Assembly (NCBI RefSeq): GCF_902502825.2
Contig: NZ_LR723670.1
Coordinates: forward strand, 3,061,001 to 3,125,000
Direction of reading: 5' to 3'
DNA length: 64,000 bases
From: Pseudorhizobium flavum
GTDB taxonomy: Bacteria; Pseudomonadota; Alphaproteobacteria; Rhizobiales; Rhizobiaceae
The notes beneath the pieces were generated by a model. That model saw only the letters and a list, made by a program, of their open reading frames with translations. It was not told the origin of the DNA and made no database searches. A program made the translations under genes and the position numbers. Positions 8,228 to 17,780 of the stretch are shown in pieces. The number at the start of each line of letters is the position of its first letter. Positions within the stretch are counted from its first letter, which is position 1.

Positions 8228-9469
8228 TCAGGAGAACGAGAGAGGGCGCTCGCCCTCCTCGTCGCGGATCCAGGTCGGCAAGCCGATGTTGTTGAGGATG
8301 TTGAGGAAAGGCTTCGGCGGCAATTCCTCGACATTAGCCATCTTCTTCACGTCCCATTCTCCGGTGGCGACCAGCATGGCTGCCGCAACCGGCGGGACGC
8401 CGGCGGTATAGGAGATGCCCTGAGAACCGACCTCGTTATAGGCTTCCTTATGGTCGGCGACATTGTAGATGAACACCGTCCGTTCCTTGCCGTCCTTGAT
8501 GCCCTTCACGAAGTCGCCGATGCAGGTCTTGCCCTCGTATTCCGGAGCAAGCGAAGCAGGGTCCGGAAGGCAGGCCTTGACGACCTTGAGCGGAACGACC
8601 TCCGAACCATCCGCGAGCTTCACTGGCTGCTCCGAAAGCAGGCCGATGTTCTTGAGGACGGTGAAGACGTTGATGTAGTGGTCGCCGAAGCCCATCCAGA
8701 AGCGCACATCGGCGCCATCCATGTTCTTGGCAAGCGAATGCACTTCGTCATGGCCGCAGAGATAGGCGCGGCGCGTTCCGACGACCGGCAGGTCGTAGTC
8801 CTTGCCGATCTCGAACATCTTGTTGGTCTGCCACTGGCCGTTCTGCCACGAGTAGACGACGCCGGTGAATTCGCGGAAGTTGATTTCCGGGTCAAAGTTC
8901 GTGGCGAAATACTTGCCGTGGCTGCCGGCATTGATGTCGACGATATCAACGTCAGTTACCTTGTCGAGGTAGTCGTCCTTGGCAAGACGGGCATAGGCAT
9001 TGACGACGCCCGGATCGAAGCCGGCGCCGAGGATGGCGGTGATGCCCTTCTCCTCGCACTCAGCCGCACGCTTCCACTCGTAGTTTCCATACCATGGCGG
9101 CGTTTCGCAGATCTTGTTCGGCTCTTCATGGATTGCCGTGTCGATATAGGCAACACCCGTATCAATGCAGGCGCGCAGCACCGACATGTTGAGGAAGGCG
9201 GTGCCGACATTGATGACGATCTGGGAGTTGGTCTTCTTGATCAGCGCCTTAGTGGCTTCGATATCCAATGCGTCCAGTGCATGCCCTTCCAGCACGCCCG
9301 GCTGCTTCATCGCCTTCTTTTCATGAACGGAGGCGATGATGGCGTCGCACTTTGACTTAGTGCGGGAGGCGATATGGATATCGCCCAGCACATCGTTGTT
9401 CTGGGCGCATTTGTGCGCCACCACCTGGGCGACGCCGCCGGCGCCGATGATGAGGACGTTCTTTTTCAT
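8228..9469 (-). CDS. Carboxyspermidine (carboxynorspermidine) dehydrogenase
   Basis: 413-residue saccharopine-dehydrogenase-fold enzyme that condenses aspartate semialdehyde with a diamine to form carboxy(nor)spermidine using NADPH. The Rossmann motif opens the protein (NVLIIGAGGVAQVVAHKCA). Start chosen at ATG 9469 (MKKNVL); a TTG at 9496 would add nine residues. AAGGAG lies 12 bases upstream. The gene directly follows the decarboxylase (next entry) and both are on the minus strand, giving the two-step alternative spermidine/homospermidine route. Which diamine is used cannot be told from sequence. Confidence 0.88.
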   Translation of the reverse strand: MKKNVLIIGAGGVAQVVAHKCAQNNDVLGDIHIASRTKSKCDAIIASVHEKKAMKQPGVLEGHALDALDIEATKALIKKTNSQIVINVGTAFLNMSVLRACIDTGVAYIDTAIHEEPNKICETPPWYGNYEWKRAAECEEKGITAILGAGFDPGVVNAYARLAKDDYLDKVTDVDIVDINAGSHGKYFATNFDPEINFREFTGVVYSWQNGQWQTNKMFEIGKDYDLPVVGTRRAYLCGHDEVHSLAKNMDGADVRFWMGFGDHYINVFTVLKNIGLLSEQPVKLADGSEVVPLKVVKACLPDPASLAPEYEGKTCIGDFVKGIKDGKERTVFIYNVADHKEAYNEVGSQGISYTAGVPPVAAAMLVATGEWDVKKMANVEELPPKPFLNILNNIGLPTWIRDEEGERPLSFS

Positions 9470-9508
9470 AATGGGGACTAACTCCTTCGTGTCCAATCGT
9501 CAGAAGCC

Positions 9509-10615
9509 TCAGGAGAGGCTTTGTTCGTAGTCCGCGTAGTCGAACTCGCGGACCGTCCTGATGCTGCCATCCAGTTCGCGGATGGCGATTGACGGCATTT
9601 TCACGCCGTTAAACCAGTTTTTCTTGACCATCGTGTAACCGGCCGCATCCTGGAACGAGATGCGGTCGCCGACCTTCAACTCGTGTTCGAAGTGGAACTC
9701 GCCGAAGATGTCACCGGCAAGACAGGATTTGCCGCAGATCATGTAGCGGTGCGGCCCGGCGTTCGGCGCCACCTTGGCGCTCTCCCGGTAGATGAGCAGA
9801 TCGAGCATATGGGCCTCGATGGAGGAATCCACGATCGCGAGGTTCTTTCCGTTGAACAGCGTATCGAGAACGGTCACTTCGAGCGTCGTGGACTTGGTGA
9901 TCGAGGCCTCGCCAGGTTCCAAATAGACCTGCACTCCGTATTCACCGGCAAAGCGCTTCAACCGCTCCGCAAACTGATCGATCGGATAATCATCACCGGT
10001 AAAATGGATGCCGCCCCCCAGGCTCACCCATTCCGCCTTGCGGAGCAAGGGCGCAAACCTCTCTTCGATCTGGCCGAGCATCCGGTCGAACAGCGAAAAG
10101 TCGCTGTTTTCGCAGTTGTTATGGATCATGAAACCGCTGATGCGGTCCATCACCGCTTCGACCTTCGAGAGATCCCACTCGCCCAGACGCGAAAAGGGTC
10201 GTGCGGGATCGGCGAGATCGAAGCTGGAGGAAGATACCTGCGGGTTCAGCCGCAAGCCGCGTACGATGCCTGCGGCGTTGTCCGCGTACCGCTCGAGCTG
10301 GCTGATGGAATTGAAGATGATCTTGTCGGCATGGCTGACGACTTCATCGATCTCGTAGTCGGCATAGGCCACGGAATAGGCATGTGTCTCCTTGCCGAAC
10401 CGCTCATGGCCGAGGCGCACCTCATTCAACGAGGAGGAGGTCGTGCCGTCCATATAGTCGCGCATAAAGTCGAAGGCCGACCAGGTCGCGAAGCATTTGA
10501 GGGCGAGAAGCGCCTTGGCCCCCGAAGCCTCACGGACCCGCGCAATCCGCTCCATGTTGCGCAGCAGGAGGGACTTGTCGATCAGGTAATAGGGAGTCTG
10601 GATGACGTCGTTCAC
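9509..10615 (-). CDS. nspC: Carboxynorspermidine/carboxyspermidine decarboxylase
   Basis: 368-residue PLP enzyme of the alanine racemase fold (fold III). The PLP lysine lies in LALKCFATW (about residue 40); the glycine-rich phosphate loop is SLGGGIHFTG and the specificity region with the active-site Cys is MICGKSCLAGD. It removes CO2 from carboxyspermidine to give the polyamine, the step after the dehydrogenase encoded 39 bases downstream. Full length. It is the first gene of the two-gene operon. Confidence 0.9.
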   Translation of the reverse strand: MNDVIQTPYYLIDKSLLLRNMERIARVREASGAKALLALKCFATWSAFDFMRDYMDGTTSSSLNEVRLGHERFGKETHAYSVAYADYEIDEVVSHADKIIFNSISQLERYADNAAGIVRGLRLNPQVSSSSFDLADPARPFSRLGEWDLSKVEAVMDRISGFMIHNNCENSDFSLFDRMLGQIEERFAPLLRKAEWVSLGGGIHFTGDDYPIDQFAERLKRFAGEYGVQVYLEPGEASITKSTTLEVTVLDTLFNGKNLAIVDSSIEAHMLDLLIYRESAKVAPNAGPHRYMICGKSCLAGDIFGEFHFEHELKVGDRISFQDAAGYTMVKKNWFNGVKMPSIAIRELDGSIRTVREFDYADYEQSLS

Positions 10616-10743
10616 AACTGCCTCGGCACTTGGTCGCTAGAAAGGGGGGCGAATACCCCGGATCGTCGAGAGACTCAAGCAAAGCTTCCTGAGGCCGATC
10701 AACCTAGGGGCCGTGGACCAGCGTAGGTTCGTGGTGCGACATG

Positions 10744-10770
10744 AAAAAGGCCCTCGACTGGAGGGCCTTT
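10744..10770 (-). terminator. Intrinsic terminator after the DUF992 gene
   Basis: Stem 10746-10755 with 10761-10770 (10 bp, perfect) and a 5-base loop. On the minus strand the stem is followed by a run of T (TTTTT at 10744-10748), so it terminates the DUF992 transcript before nspC. Confidence 0.8.
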
Positions 10771-10795
10771 CGATATTCCAGAGAGCTTTCGACGC

Positions 10796-11329
10796 TCAAC
10801 TGACCGGCGTGAGGGTCATAGAAGTGCCCGTCGCAGCGATGTTCAGACCCAGCTGGCCGTGAACGCTGACCGTCTGCAGGTGGATAGAGCCGGACGTACC
10901 ACCGACGAGGATGTTGGCACCGACGCCAGCACCAACGGTCGCCTCGGCCGTAGCGCCCTGGTACAGGCCGCCGAGCGAACCGGCATGGTAGCCCGCGGTG
11001 GGCGCAAAGACGGCCCAGACCAGCTTGCCGCGGGTCGTGAAGCCAAGATCGATCCCCATCTTGCGGATGTTGCCGACATACTCGTCCCGGCGGCTACCGT
11101 CGGTTGAGGTGAAAACGCAGCCCACTTCCTTGGCAGAGCCAAGGACATATCCCACTCCCCCTCCGATATCGCAGGTGAGGTAGCCGATCTTGACCCCGTT
11201 GCGGGCATCGTCGTGTATATAAGCCGGCGCCGGCTCAGAATAGCGCACCGCATCAGCAGCAATGGCTCCCGATACGCCTGAAGCTGCGACAGCGGCAGCG
11301 AGTACGGACGCAAAAATTCTTCTCATCAT
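10796..11329 (-). CDS. DUF992 secreted protein
   Basis: 177-residue exported protein of the DUF992 family found in Rhizobiales. Signal peptide MMRRIFASVLAAAVAASGVS then AIAAD. The mature protein has two Cys (TCDIGGG and CVFTSTDG) which could pair in the periplasm, and a glycine-rich beta-type sequence. Start at ATG 11329 (or the next codon) behind AAGGAG; a longer frame begins at 11419 but lacks a signal. No function is known. Monocistronic, ending in an intrinsic terminator. Confidence 0.8.
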   Translation of the reverse strand: MMRRIFASVLAAAVAASGVSGAIAADAVRYSEPAPAYIHDDARNGVKIGYLTCDIGGGVGYVLGSAKEVGCVFTSTDGSRRDEYVGNIRKMGIDLGFTTRGKLVWAVFAPTAGYHAGSLGGLYQGATAEATVGAGVGANILVGGTSGSIHLQTVSVHGQLGLNIAATGTSMTLTPVS

Positions 11330-11449
11330 AGGTCTCCTTGGAAACGCCCCCGCAGGTGACCTGAAGGCCCCTGCACCGTTTTCAGGAGAGAGAACGAAAA
11401 CGTCGCAAAAATGATCCACACCGCAAATGACGGTTTGTTACCCTTTGTT

Positions 11450-12442
11450 TCAGCCGCCATCGCCATGATTGGTGCGGGAATGCCAGTGCCAGGCGGAGCG
11501 GATGATCTCCTCGAGGCTAAACCGAGGCTGCCATCCAAGCACCTCCCTCGCCCTCGCATTGTCTGCGACGAGCGACGTGGAATCGCCGTCGCGACGGCCC
11601 ACATATTCAACGGGAAAGGGTCGACCCGAAACGACGGAAATGGCCGCCAGCAACTCCTTCACCGTCGTTCCGGTCCCCGTCCCCAGGTTCAGCTCGACGG
11701 TCTCTCCCCCCTCGAGAAGATAATCGACGGCCCGGACATGTGCGTCCGCCAGGTCAAGGACATGGATATAATCGCGAACGCACGTGCCGTCGCGCGTGTC
11801 ATAGTCGCTGCCGAAGACCTTGAAACCTTCTCGGCGGCCAAGTGCTGCTTCTATTGCCAACGGGATGGCGTGCGTCTCCGGGCTATGCCACTCGCCGATC
11901 CGTCCCTCGGGATCCGCCCCGGCGGCATTGAAATAGCGCAGCATGACGGAGCGCAGCCCCTTGTAGGTTCCGAAGTCCTTGAGGGCCTGCTCTATGATCC
12001 ATTTGGTCCGGCCATAAGGATTGATGGGGACCTGCCGGTGGGTCTCGTCCATCGGCACCTGATCGGGGAGTCCGTACGTCGCACAGGTCGAGGAAAACAC
12101 GAACGCGTCGACACCCGCCGACATGGCCGCCGACAACAGGGTCAGAGCGCCCACGACATTGTTTTCGTAGAAGGCGACCGGATCTTTGACGGACTCGCCT
12201 ACTTCGATCAGTGCTGCGAAATGAAGAACCGCGTCAGGGCGATGGGTCGCAAAAACCTCGTCCAGTCGTTTCCGGTCGCGGATATCCCCCTCCTCGAGCG
12301 GCCCCCAGCGAACGAACTCCGAATGACCGTTGGAGAGGTTATCGAAGACGATGGGCTGGTAACCCCGCTCAGCCAGAACGAGGCAGGTGTGTGAGCCGAT
12401 GTATCCCGCTCCCCCGACTACCAGGACTTTCTTCTGCGTCAT
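11450..12442 (-). CDS. galE: UDP-glucose 4-epimerase
   Basis: 330-residue short-chain (extended SDR) epimerase that interconverts UDP-glucose and UDP-galactose, supplying exopolysaccharide and LPS precursors. NAD motif VLVVGGAGYIGSHTC at the N-terminus; catalytic Ser/Thr in FSSTCATYG and the YxxxK motif in NPYGRTKWIIE. Start at ATG 12442 with GAGGG upstream; an earlier start at 12490 is not needed. Single gene between DUF992 and a divergent TRAP operon. Confidence 0.92.
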   Translation of the reverse strand: MTQKKVLVVGGAGYIGSHTCLVLAERGYQPIVFDNLSNGHSEFVRWGPLEEGDIRDRKRLDEVFATHRPDAVLHFAALIEVGESVKDPVAFYENNVVGALTLLSAAMSAGVDAFVFSSTCATYGLPDQVPMDETHRQVPINPYGRTKWIIEQALKDFGTYKGLRSVMLRYFNAAGADPEGRIGEWHSPETHAIPLAIEAALGRREGFKVFGSDYDTRDGTCVRDYIHVLDLADAHVRAVDYLLEGGETVELNLGTGTGTTVKELLAAISVVSGRPFPVEYVGRRDGDSTSLVADNARAREVLGWQPRFSLEEIIRSAWHWHSRTNHGDGG

Positions 12443-12708
12443 ACGCCCTCGCCACACCAACGATTGGAACGGCGGCAATATAGACGGCACTGAATAGATT
12501 GAAACAAGCGAGATATAGTAAGGTTACCGGCGTGGCGGGAAGGTAGTGCGGCTCCCTCGGAGCCTCGGCCGGACAATGTCGAAAAACAGCTCCTTCGACC
12601 TGGGAAGCGTACTCCTCGGGTTGTCTGACAGCTTGACCCTGCTATGGTTTTCGCGGATGGACGGACGGGAACCCTGCACATGCGGGTCTCGTAGTAGGAG
12701 GAACACTC

Positions 12709-13701
12709 ATGAACATGTTTATCGGGCGCCTCGCCGCCCTTGGCCTTGCTGCATCCACTCTTTGGACCGGTTGCGCTTTTGCCCAGACTACCGAAGTCAA
12801 GATCGCTTACGCTCTGGCGCGAGAATCCCACTACGGCGCCGCTGCCGATGGTTGGGACAAATATGTTACCGAAACCAGCGGCGGCCGGTTCACCTTCACG
12901 CATTTCCCCTCCTCCGCCCAGGGCGGCGAGCGTGAAGTCATTGAAGGGCTGCAGCTCGGAACCGGCGTTCAAGCGGTTGTGGTCTCTTCCGGAGCTCTCT
13001 CCAACTTCGTGCCAGAGATCGGCGTCACCGACATCCCCTTCCTGTTCCGCGACCTCGGCCATGCGCGTGCAGTCCTTGACGGGCCGATCGGCCAGGATAT
13101 CCTCTCGAAGTTCGCGGACCGGCAGCTGATCGCGCTCGCCTGGGGCGAACAGGGCTTCCGCCACATCACCAACAATCGCCAGCCGATCGAGAAGCCGGAA
13201 GATCTTGCCGGCCTGAAGATCCGCACGATGGAAAACCCGGTTCACATCACCGCCTTCGAGACGGCCGGTGCCGCTCCGACGCCTATGTCCTGGCCAGAAG
13301 TCATTCCCGCCCTGCAGCAGGGCGCCATCGACGGGCAGGAAAACCCTCTGTCGGTGATTGTCTCCGCCAAGCTGTGGGAAGTGCAGAAGTACCTGACCGT
13401 TTCCGGTCACGTCTACTCTCCCGCCATGCTGATCGTCTCGCCGACCTTCTGGGACAGCCTCTCGGACGAGGACAAGAAGATCTTCGCGGATGGCGCTCTC
13501 AAGGGCAAGGAAGCCATGCGCGCCTTCGTCGATGATTCGGAGAAGAACGGCGTTGAAACTGCCAAGCAGGCGGGAATGCAGGTCAACGAACTGAGCGACG
13601 AGCAGAAGGCGCAGTTCCAGCAGGCAATCCAGGCGGCCTACGAGCAGTACTACGAGACCTTCACCAAGGAACTGATCGACCAGATCATTGCAACGAAGTG
13701 A
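12709..13701 (+). CDS. TRAP transporter substrate-binding protein (DctP family)
   Basis: 330-residue periplasmic binding protein of a tripartite ATP-independent transporter. Signal peptide of about 25 residues ending AFA. The family signature that holds the ligand carboxylate is seen: LAGLKIRTMENPVHITAFE with its Arg, followed by GAAPTPMSWPEVIPALQQG. This predicts an organic acid ligand, probably a carboxylate or sugar acid; the ligand itself is unknown. AGTAGGAGG precedes the ATG. First gene of a three-gene operon with the two membrane subunits. Confidence 0.88.
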   Translation: MNMFIGRLAALGLAASTLWTGCAFAQTTEVKIAYALARESHYGAAADGWDKYVTETSGGRFTFTHFPSSAQGGEREVIEGLQLGTGVQAVVVSSGALSNFVPEIGVTDIPFLFRDLGHARAVLDGPIGQDILSKFADRQLIALAWGEQGFRHITNNRQPIEKPEDLAGLKIRTMENPVHITAFETAGAAPTPMSWPEVIPALQQGAIDGQENPLSVIVSAKLWEVQKYLTVSGHVYSPAMLIVSPTFWDSLSDEDKKIFADGALKGKEAMRAFVDDSEKNGVETAKQAGMQVNELSDEQKAQFQQAIQAAYEQYYETFTKELIDQIIATK

Positions 13702-13702
13702 A

Positions 13703-14275
13703 ATGACCTTGAAGCGTCCCGCCGAACGGCGGGGCGCCACTTCGACGGGGGCCTCTGAAATGCTGGCACGCAAGGCCGAAACTATCTTCATCGAAGCCAA
13801 TAGATGGGCGCTGATCGCGATCCTCTCGCTGATGGCCGTTCTTGTCTTCACCAATGTCTGCCTTCGCTACTTCACCAACCACTCCATCACATGGTCGGAC
13901 GAGGTCTCCCGCCATCTGATGATCTGGCTGACCTTCATCGGCGCCGGTCTGACACTCCGCCACGGCGGACTCGTCGCGATCGACAATCTGCAGGCGGTGC
14001 TGGCGGGGCGCCAGGCACGGGCGCTCCGCGCGTTGGTCGCAGCGATCATGATCATCTTCTTCCTGACGATGATCTGGGCCGGAAAGATCTACGTGGAGCG
14101 GACAATGTTTCAGACGACACCCTCAACGAGGATTCCGTTCGGCTACATCTACCTCGCCATGCCCATCGGCTTCGGCCTGCTCATCATCCACTTCCTGCTG
14201 GTCCTGAAGACTTATCTTGCGGGCGGAATGGGCGCTCTTCAACAGAGCGACGACGCCCCGCCGGTGGCAGGATAA
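13703..14275 (+). CDS. TRAP transporter small permease (DctQ family)
   Basis: 190-residue membrane protein with four hydrophobic helices (about residues 35-55, 70-90, 112-130, 148-168). The conserved W.DE.SR...W segment (ITWSDEVSRHLMIW) is present. Start placed at ATG 13703, one base after the binding-protein stop; an internal ATG at 13760 with a G-rich site upstream would also leave the membrane part whole. It bridges the large permease in the sodium-coupled carrier. Confidence 0.85.
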   Translation: MTLKRPAERRGATSTGASEMLARKAETIFIEANRWALIAILSLMAVLVFTNVCLRYFTNHSITWSDEVSRHLMIWLTFIGAGLTLRHGGLVAIDNLQAVLAGRQARALRALVAAIMIIFFLTMIWAGKIYVERTMFQTTPSTRIPFGYIYLAMPIGFGLLIIHFLLVLKTYLAGGMGALQQSDDAPPVAG

Positions 14276-14321
14276 CGGTGACCGCCGCCCCTCACGATCC
14301 AGCCGAAAAATTCGAAACCCG

Positions 14322-15605
14322 ATGATAATCATACTTTTTGCCTCGTTCTTCGTCCTGCTGGCTCTCGGCGTTCCTGTCGCCTTCACGCTCGCGATTGCGA
14401 CCTGGCTGGCAGTCGTGCTGGGCAGCAGCTATCCGCAGATCGTGGTGATCAAGGAGATGTTCACGGGCGTGGACAGCTTTCCTCTCCTGGCAGTACCGTT
14501 CTTCATCCTGGCTGCAGAACTCATGACGGGCGGCGCGCTGACCCACCACCTGCTGCGGCTGGCATCCCAGTTCGTCGGCAGGGCGCGGGGTGGTTTGGGC
14601 TACGCAAGCATTATCTCGACCACGCTTTTCGCCGGGATTTCTGGCTCCGCGCTCGCCGCCGCCGCCGGCCCCGGAGCAATGTCGATCCGCATGATGGAAA
14701 CGAGTGGTTACGACAAGCGATATGCCTCCGCGCTTGCGGCAGCGGTCGCCGTGGTCGACCCGATCATCCCTCCCTCCATCACCATGATCATCTATGCACT
14801 TCAGGATCAGCGGGTGTCGGTGGGCGGGCTTTTCCTGGCGGGCGTGGTGCCCGGCCTCGTCATCTCTGCGGCGATGTGCGTCGTGAACTTCTATGTCTCC
14901 CGCAAGCGGAACTATCGCTCGCTGGACATCAGGCCAAGCCTCAAGGAGATGGTGGCGAATACGCTCTACGCGGTACCCGCGCTAGCACTCATCGTCATCG
15001 TCGTCGGCGGTATCCGTTTCGGCTGGTTCACGCCCACCGAGGCTTCCGTGATTGCGGTCTTCTACGCGCTCTTCTGCGGTATGTTCATCTACCGTTCGCT
15101 GAAGGTGAAGGACCTTCCCGAGATCATCTTCCGCTCTGCCATGGTGACTGTCGGCATACTGCTGATCCTGGCCTCCGCGCGTGCCTTCGCCTGGGTGCTC
15201 ATTATTGAAGGCGTTCCGCAGTTCCTGGCAGACACCATCATTGGCTGGGACCTCAGCCCGATCGTCTTCCTCCTCGCGGTCAACGTGCTGCTGCTGATCT
15301 TCGGCATGTTCATGGACCCGCTGCCCGGGGTGATGATCCTTGTCCCGATCCTCGCGCCGATTGCCTTCCAGCTTGGCGTAGACCCGATACAGTTCGCCAT
15401 GATCGTGATCCTCAACCTCACGGTCGGCCTCATCACGCCGCCGGTGGGTGCCCTGCTCTTCGTGGTTTCGTCCGTCGTCAAGATCAAGGTCAGCGAGATC
15501 ACCCGGGAAATCTCCCCCTTCCTCATCGCTTATGTGGTGGTGCTGCTCCTGGTGACGTTCGTACCGGCCCTTTCGACATGGCTGCCGAGGCTGGCCGGAT
15601 TCTAG
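14322..15605 (+). CDS. TRAP transporter large permease (DctM family)
   Basis: 427-residue transport subunit with about 12 membrane segments. Family landmarks are GVPVAFTLAI, ISGSALAAAAGPGAMSI and PPVGALLFV. Start set at ATG 14322, where the first membrane helix begins; the upstream open frame overlaps dctQ and codes for unrelated charged sequence. 46 bases separate it from dctQ. Its last four bases overlap the end of the convergent ubiX-like gene. Confidence 0.88.
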   Translation: MIIILFASFFVLLALGVPVAFTLAIATWLAVVLGSSYPQIVVIKEMFTGVDSFPLLAVPFFILAAELMTGGALTHHLLRLASQFVGRARGGLGYASIISTTLFAGISGSALAAAAGPGAMSIRMMETSGYDKRYASALAAAVAVVDPIIPPSITMIIYALQDQRVSVGGLFLAGVVPGLVISAAMCVVNFYVSRKRNYRSLDIRPSLKEMVANTLYAVPALALIVIVVGGIRFGWFTPTEASVIAVFYALFCGMFIYRSLKVKDLPEIIFRSAMVTVGILLILASARAFAWVLIIEGVPQFLADTIIGWDLSPIVFLLAVNVLLLIFGMFMDPLPGVMILVPILAPIAFQLGVDPIQFAMIVILNLTVGLITPPVGALLFVVSSVVKIKVSEITREISPFLIAYVVVLLLVTFVPALSTWLPRLAGF

Positions 15606-16183
15606 GGCAAGTCCGGGTTCCACTCCCGTGACCGCGAGCCGATCGGCAGGTGCAACTGGTCGATCGCTCGCGCGGCCAAATGTTCGACGATCTCGTCGAC
15701 TGTGGTTGGCCGGTGGTAGAAGGCAGGAACCGGCGGCATGACGATGCCACCTATTTCCGTCACCGCGCACATGTTGCGGAGATGGCCGAGATGCAGCGGC
15801 GTCTCCCGCGTCAGCAGGACCAGCTTGCGCCGCTCCTTCAGGTGGACGTCAGCTGCACGCAGCAGGAGATTGTCTGAAACGCCTGTCGCAATAGCGGCGA
15901 GCGTCCGCATAGAACATGGGGCAATGATCATGCCGTCCGTGTGGAAGGAGCCGCTGGCGATGGCGGCCCCGATATCCTCGCGTCGATAGAAGCGTCCGGC
16001 AAGCTGCCGGACACGATCGAGAGCATCTGTACCAGCCTCATGCAGAAGCGTTCGCTCGGCTGCGGCCGAGATCACCACATGGCTCTCGACCACGCCACTT
16101 TCAGCCAGCAGGCGCAGGATCCTTAGCGGGATGAGAGCGCCAGACGCTCCCGAAATACCGACCACCACCCTGAGAGCAATCAT
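15602..16183 (-). CDS. ubiX: Flavin prenyltransferase (UbiX/Pad1 family)
   Basis: 193-residue flavoprotein that prenylates FMN to make the prenyl-FMN cofactor of UbiD decarboxylases. The N-terminal flavin loop VVGISGASGALIPLRIL and the APCSMRTLAAIATG active-site loop are present, as is the KLVLLTRETPLHLGHL segment typical of UbiX. Start at ATG 16183 overlaps the ubiD stop (ATGA), so the pair is coupled. Together with ubiD it would supply 4-hydroxybenzoate decarboxylation in ubiquinone synthesis, or act on another aromatic acid. Confidence 0.88.
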   Translation of the reverse strand: MIALRVVVGISGASGALIPLRILRLLAESGVVESHVVISAAAERTLLHEAGTDALDRVRQLAGRFYRREDIGAAIASGSFHTDGMIIAPCSMRTLAAIATGVSDNLLLRAADVHLKERRKLVLLTRETPLHLGHLRNMCAVTEIGGIVMPPVPAFYHRPTTVDEIVEHLAARAIDQLHLPIGSRSREWNPDLP

Positions 16184-17685
16184 CGCCACTGCTCCAGGCC
16201 AAGGCCTGCCCAGAGGGCATCGATCCGGGAAACAACATCCGGAGACATGGAAAGCACGCGCCCCCACTCGCGATCGGTCTCCGGGGGAAACTTGTTGGTT
16301 GCATCGAGCCCGAGCTTTGCGCCAAGCCCCGGCTGGGGCGACGCAAAGTCGAGATAGTCGATCGGCGTGTCGCGGATGAGCAGCAGGTCGCGTCCGGCAT
16401 CAAACCGGGTGGATAGCGCCCACAGGACGTCGGCCCACTTACGGACATTGATGTCGGGATCGACGGTGATGATCAGCTTCGTATAGCTGAACTGCGGCAA
16501 CATCGACCAGAGTCCCATCATGATCCGTCGCGCCTGTCCCGGATAGCGCTTGTCGATCGACACGACCATCCCGCGGTAGGAGCAGGCCTCCGGTGGCATC
16601 CACAGATCGGTGATCTCGGGGAACTGCCGCTTGGCGAGAGGCAGGAAGAGTTCTAGCATGGCCTCTCCCAGAACGGACGGCTCGTCCGGCGGTCGTCCGG
16701 TAAAGGTTGAGAGGTAGACGGGCTTTCGTCGGCTGGTGATCGCAGACAACCGCATGACCGGAAACGGCTCGACCGAGTTGTAGTAGCCGGTATGATCGCC
16801 ATAGGGCCCTTCATTGGCAGTCTCGGTCGCCGAGACCGTGCCTTCCAGGACGATCTCTGCGTTTGCCGGCACTGGGAGCGGCACGGTAAGCGCCTGGGCG
16901 ACAGCGGTTCGCCGCTTCCTAAGTACGCCAGAGAACGAAAGCTCGCTCATGCCCTCGGGCAGAGGCATGACAGCGGCAAGAAGCAGAGCAGGATCGGCGC
17001 CGATGACCACAGCCACCGGCATATCCTCCCCGCGTTTCTGCCACAGGCGATGGTGACCTGCACCTCCTCGATGTGCGAGCCAGCGCATAACCAACCGGTT
17101 CTTGCCGAGCACCTGCATCCGGTAGATGCCGACATTGATATCGCCCGGATCATCGGGACTGCGCGTAATCACCAGTGGCCAGCTCACGAGCGGCGCCGGC
17201 TCTCCCGGCCAGCACCACTGGATCGGGAGCCTTGAAAGATCCATCTCCTCGCCCCGCCAAACGACTTCCTGGCATGGTGGGTTGATGGTCCGGTTGGAGC
17301 GCATCGCAAGCGCAGCGGTCAGCAACGGCGCGCTCCTCATCACGTCGCGGATCGATCTCGGCAGCTCCGGGTGACGCAGCCTCGCAAGCAACTCCGCCAG
17401 TCCGCCAATCCCGCCTCCGGCAAGCCCCAGTCCCCATTCGATACGTTCCCGCGTCCCGAAGAGGTTTGCCAGCAGCGGAATGTTGGAGGGGCGCCCGTCT
17501 GCATGGACCGGGTTCTCGAACAGAAGGGCAGGCCCCCCGGCATTCAGGACCCGGCGGTGGATCTCGGTCACTTCATGGACGAGACTGACCGGTTGCGTGA
17601 TCCGCGTCAGCCGTCCACGTCGTTCGAGCTCCCCCACGAAATGCTGAAGCGATTCATAGCTGCGCGGCGGCGTGCATGTGTCCAT
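16180..17685 (-). CDS. ubiD: UbiD-family prenyl-FMN decarboxylase
   Basis: 501-residue decarboxylase of the UbiD family. Recognisable are the prenyl-FMN region around ITRSPDDPGDINVGIYRMQV, the RWLAHRGGAGHH segment and the catalytic E..R..E type residues in the middle third. In ubiquinone synthesis UbiD decarboxylates polyprenyl-4-hydroxybenzoate. The gene is divergent from ubiTUV across 95 bases containing a FixK/FNR box, and upstream of the coupled ubiX. That arrangement supports ubiquinone synthesis without oxygen; another aromatic acid as substrate is not excluded. Confidence 0.82.
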   Translation of the reverse strand: MDTCTPPRSYESLQHFVGELERRGRLTRITQPVSLVHEVTEIHRRVLNAGGPALLFENPVHADGRPSNIPLLANLFGTRERIEWGLGLAGGGIGGLAELLARLRHPELPRSIRDVMRSAPLLTAALAMRSNRTINPPCQEVVWRGEEMDLSRLPIQWCWPGEPAPLVSWPLVITRSPDDPGDINVGIYRMQVLGKNRLVMRWLAHRGGAGHHRLWQKRGEDMPVAVVIGADPALLLAAVMPLPEGMSELSFSGVLRKRRTAVAQALTVPLPVPANAEIVLEGTVSATETANEGPYGDHTGYYNSVEPFPVMRLSAITSRRKPVYLSTFTGRPPDEPSVLGEAMLELFLPLAKRQFPEITDLWMPPEACSYRGMVVSIDKRYPGQARRIMMGLWSMLPQFSYTKLIITVDPDINVRKWADVLWALSTRFDAGRDLLLIRDTPIDYLDFASPQPGLGAKLGLDATNKFPPETDREWGRVLSMSPDVVSRIDALWAGLGLEQWR

Positions 17686-17719
17686 GCGCTGTCTGTCGCG
17701 GGCAAAAACCGAGCTGTCT

Positions 17720-17733
17720 TTGCTCTAGCGCAA
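17720..17733. promoter_or_regulatory. FixK/FNR-type box between ubiD and ubiT
   Basis: TTGC-N6-GCAA fits the FixK2 consensus TTG(A/C)-N6-(T/G)CAA exactly. Its centre (17726.5) lies 54 bases before the ubiT start; a class II position of -41.5 would put transcription start near 17768, just ahead of the AGGA site. On the minus strand the same placement falls at the ubiD start, so control of ubiD is less clear. Confidence 0.6.
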
Positions 17734-17780
17734 GTCGGTCCGCCGAATCCGGACTAGGTTCCCCCATCTCTAGGATTCAA

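Noticed and set aside
12439..13854. 471-codon minus-strand frame
   Set aside because: Antisense to the TRAP binding protein, which has signal peptide and family motifs.
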